Source of the DNA: Candidatus Dojkabacteria bacterium
Lineage (GTDB): Bacteria; Patescibacteria; Dojkabacteria; B142; JAFGFJ01
Assembly (NCBI GenBank): GCA_016931155.1
Contig: JAFGFJ010000006.1
Coordinates: 62,001-126,000 of the forward strand
Direction: 5' to 3'
DNA length: 64,000 bases
The position numbers were made by a program, and so were the translations under genes. The notes under the pieces were generated by a model. It worked only from the letters and a program-made list of their open reading frames with translations. It was not told the origin of the DNA and did not search any database. Shown here piece after piece: positions 62,307 through 64,000 of this stretch (positions are counted from its first letter, which is position 1; every line of letters starts with the position of its first letter).

Positions 62307-62312
62307 TATACT
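62307..62312 (+). promoter_or_regulatory. -10 box (TATACT) before the hydrolase-like gene
   Basis: TATACT ends 7 nt before ATG 62320, again consistent with a leaderless transcript. Confidence 0.45.
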
Positions 62313-62319
62313 TGAGCAA

Positions 62320-63168
62320 ATGAATTTTTTGAGAATAACTGATCCAAATATAGAATTGAAGGAAGGGAATTACTCTATTCCCCTTGGAAAAAGTGTGGAT
62401 TTTTTTGACAGTAAAAACAGTTTCGATTTGGAAGGGTATCTTTTTCTTCCAGCAGCTCCAAAAGCTCTTATTGTTTTTCAAGGAGATATTTTTATGTCTG
62501 GAACTCATGAATTTTCAATTAAGCTTGGGGAAAGTTTGAAGGAAAGAGAGATAGCATTTCTAACTTATGACAATGCAGGCACTTCTGGGTTTGGAGGAAA
62601 AAGCGGGGGATTATTGAGGGACTACCTTCCAGAGCAAATAAATAGAGATTTGCATCAAGCAATATTTTCCGTGAGTTCTTTAGATTTGTTTCAAAAAATC
62701 CCCATTTTTGTTGCTGGGTTTACCTATGGATGTATACCGGTTAGTACTTCGTTATATACTTTTTCAGGTATTCTTGAGGGCGCAGTTTTGCTTAGTCCTC
62801 CTGAAAATGGAAAGCATTATTATCAAAATTATTTGGAGGGCAAGATAAAAGACAAAATTAAGGTAGATGAAGAAGAAATAACTTTATACGATATTGATGG
62901 AAAAGTTTTTGAATTGTCCAGTTTATTTTTTTCTGAGAAAAGAATGTTGATGAACGTGATTCCTCTGGTTGAAAGTGTTTACAGTTTTGTGAGGGACTTC
63001 GACAAAAAGGTAAGGCTAATTTATGCTGGGAATGATGAAATATTGGGAAATCCTCAAATCAGTTCAAAAGATCCGTTTTTCTTGATTAATGGAGCAAGCC
63101 ACGATTTTGCAAACAAGTGGGATGAAATGATTTTAGAAATTATTGATTTTGTAGCTGGACTAAAATAG
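62320..63168 (+). CDS. Alpha/beta-hydrolase-like protein with altered nucleophile elbow
   Basis: 282 aa. The fold is suggested by ALIVFQGDIF, LTYDNAGTSGF and the elbow V-A-G-F-T-Y-G (near 128-134), with an Asp in YAGNDEIL (near 240) and a His in NGASHDF (near 260). The usual G-x-S-x-G elbow reads G-F-T-Y-G, so the nucleophile Ser is Thr or absent; the protein may be inactive or unusual. No signal peptide. Monocistronic. Confidence 0.65.
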   Translation: MNFLRITDPNIELKEGNYSIPLGKSVDFFDSKNSFDLEGYLFLPAAPKALIVFQGDIFMSGTHEFSIKLGESLKEREIAFLTYDNAGTSGFGGKSGGLLRDYLPEQINRDLHQAIFSVSSLDLFQKIPIFVAGFTYGCIPVSTSLYTFSGILEGAVLLSPPENGKHYYQNYLEGKIKDKIKVDEEEITLYDIDGKVFELSSLFFSEKRMLMNVIPLVESVYSFVRDFDKKVRLIYAGNDEILGNPQISSKDPFFLINGASHDFANKWDEMILEIIDFVAGLK

Positions 63169-63169
63169 T

Positions 63170-63196
63170 ATTAGTAAGTACTAATTTATCTATAAT
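63170..63196 (+). promoter_or_regulatory. Palindrome plus -10 before the last gene
   Basis: A 16-bp palindrome ATTAGTA-AG-TACTAAT (63170-63185) is followed by TATAAT (63191-63196), 3 nt before ATG 63200. The palindrome is just upstream of the -10, overlapping the -35 zone, a typical operator position. Confidence 0.5.
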
Positions 63197-63199
63197 GAA

Positions 63200-63922
63200 A
63201 TGGAAAATAATAACCTTCTAAGAAAAGAACCAAAATCGAATACTTTGACTTTAATAATTCTTGGGATACTTCTACTTGCAACGTGCGTTGGTGCATATTT
63301 TATTTTGAGGATTGTTTTTGAGCCTGAACAAAAGACAAATAATGAGTCTCAGGAAAATAATGAGTCTCAGGAAAATAATGAGTCTCAGGAAAATAATGAG
63401 GAGAGGGACGTTGAAGAACTGGAAGATACAAAAAAGGAGACAGAGGAAGCTAAGAATTTAAATACTGATGGATGTGTACAAAGCACTGCTCCAGAAACCT
63501 GGCAGGAGGTGGATAGTACCTATCTAAGTTATACAGCCTATAGACCGGGGTGGTACTTCAGGATATTTGGAGGAGGTACGACTCTTGGTCTTGATCCAAA
63601 CCCGATTCCGGAAAACAGTGAATATGCCGGAATGTTAACAATAAATAAACTTAGCGGGACAGTGGAATCACAAGTATCAAGTTTTATCTCACATCTTAAG
63701 GGCGGATCTACCAAAACTGAAATAACAGCTGGTTGTAGAGAGTGGGTTATTGTTGAAGGAATTATGCCTGCCAGTGAGCTTTTTGATGAAAAGCAGGTAA
63801 AAGCCGGTTTTACAACTGCGGGTGGTGCTACTTTTCAGGTACTATATATGACTGGTGCAGAGACTTACTCTACACATAAGGCAAAGTTTGACACCCTTAT
63901 AGATGTCATGGTCTTCAAATAG
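63200..63922 (+). CDS. Hypothetical membrane-anchored protein with repeat linker
   Basis: 240 aa. Short basic tail, transmembrane helix about 15-40, an acidic low-complexity linker (45-90) containing three N-N-E-S-Q-E repeats, and a C-terminal domain (95-240) of about 145 residues, beta-rich, with two Cys (about 92 and 181). The C-terminal fold is not recognised; its general look recalls PsbP-like or other small extracytoplasmic domains. Probably faces outward. Confidence 0.7.
   Translation: MENNNLLRKEPKSNTLTLIILGILLLATCVGAYFILRIVFEPEQKTNNESQENNESQENNESQENNEERDVEELEDTKKETEEAKNLNTDGCVQSTAPETWQEVDSTYLSYTAYRPGWYFRIFGGGTTLGLDPNPIPENSEYAGMLTINKLSGTVESQVSSFISHLKGGSTKTEITAGCREWVIVEGIMPASELFDEKQVKAGFTTAGGATFQVLYMTGAETYSTHKAKFDTLIDVMVFK
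63338..63401 (+). repeat. 18-bp in-frame tandem repeat in the linker
   Basis: AATAATGAGTCTCAGGAA occurs at 63338-63355, 63356-63373 and 63374-63391, with a partial fourth copy. The copies are identical at the DNA level, so the expansion is recent or kept homogeneous. Changes in copy number would alter linker length without a frameshift. Confidence 0.92.
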
Positions 63923-64000
63923 CATCTACTCTTCTATTTGGATGGCGGAATAATTATCGGTAAGAGGTGAAAGGTTGAAATTATCTCGGAATTTTTTGGA

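Noticed and set aside
1..64000. CRISPR arrays, IS elements or prophage genes
   Set aside because: No direct-repeat/spacer series, transposase, integrase or phage structural gene was seen; all tandem repeats lack unique spacers.

Overview
The window looks like a 64 kb piece of a small, AT-rich bacterial genome of the Candidate Phyla Radiation (Patescibacteria) type. Reasons: core genes are tightly packed, with many 1-17 nt overlaps; proteins are short versions of their families (IF-2 about 550 aa, sigma-70 366 aa); biosynthetic genes are few; and there are many envelope genes (FemABX, sortases, membrane-anchored MurF, transglutaminase-like protein, rhomboid). TGA clearly acts as a stop (several ATGA stop/start overlaps), which excludes the TGA=Gly code of Gracilibacteria/Absconditabacteria. 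I cannot fix the phylum from sequence reading alone; Dojkabacteria or Microgenomates-like lineages are plausible.

Layout. 0.1-2.2 kb: VKOR plus membrane-tethered thioredoxin-fold pair, a membrane protein, tRNA-Arg(GCG) and tRNA-Ser(CGA). 2.3-9.4 kb: RodZ-like protein, kinase-like and PHP proteins, CDP-alcohol phosphatidyltransferase, Wzy-type polymerase/ligase, a 24-bp tandem repeat, trxB, yidD. 9.5-12.4 kb: DnaA boxes, dnaA, a DnaA-box-bearing AT-rich gap (candidate oriC), dnaN. 12.5-26 kb: FemABX, DegT aminotransferase, pcrA, transglutaminase-like protein, argS, a STAS-like orphan, dnaG, ftsK. 26-33 kb: a degenerate response regulator with a degenerate DHH protein, sortase, adenosylhomocysteinase, PfkB kinase, comM. 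33-42 kb: def, HU gene with a structured leader, tsaC, AlkD-like, serS behind a T-box riboswitch, cupin, dnaJ, infB. 41.6-45 kb: operon of DHH phosphoesterase, rhomboid, adenylate kinase, alkyltransferase-like protein, methyltransferase. 45-51 kb: unknown gene, trmD, a PIN/AbrB toxin-antitoxin pair, FemABX-MurF-hydrolase operon. 51-58.6 kb: small membrane proteins, trxA, rpsO, ftsQ-ftsA-ftsZ, second sortase, primary sigma factor. 58.6-64 kb: fibronectin-III surface protein, AI-2E family protein, beta-propeller protein, hydrolase-like protein, repeat-bearing membrane protein.

Three things stand out. (1) A complete T-box riboswitch lies before serS, with an exact 7-nt UGGNACC antiterminator bulge, a competing terminator and a consensus promoter; its UGGC matches the GCCA end of the tRNA-Ser encoded in the window. 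(2) Many genes (dnaN, dnaG, ftsK, ftsZ, rpoD, def, tsaC, argS and others) have a -10 hexamer, often extended TGn, only 4-9 nt before the start codon, which suggests leaderless mRNAs; the HU gene instead has a near-perfect Shine-Dalgarno. (3) A two-gene unit pairs a DHH/DHHA1-fold protein that has lost its catalytic motifs with an OmpR-type regulator whose receiver is also degraded, a candidate uncharacterised signalling module. No IS elements, prophage or CRISPR arrays were seen.
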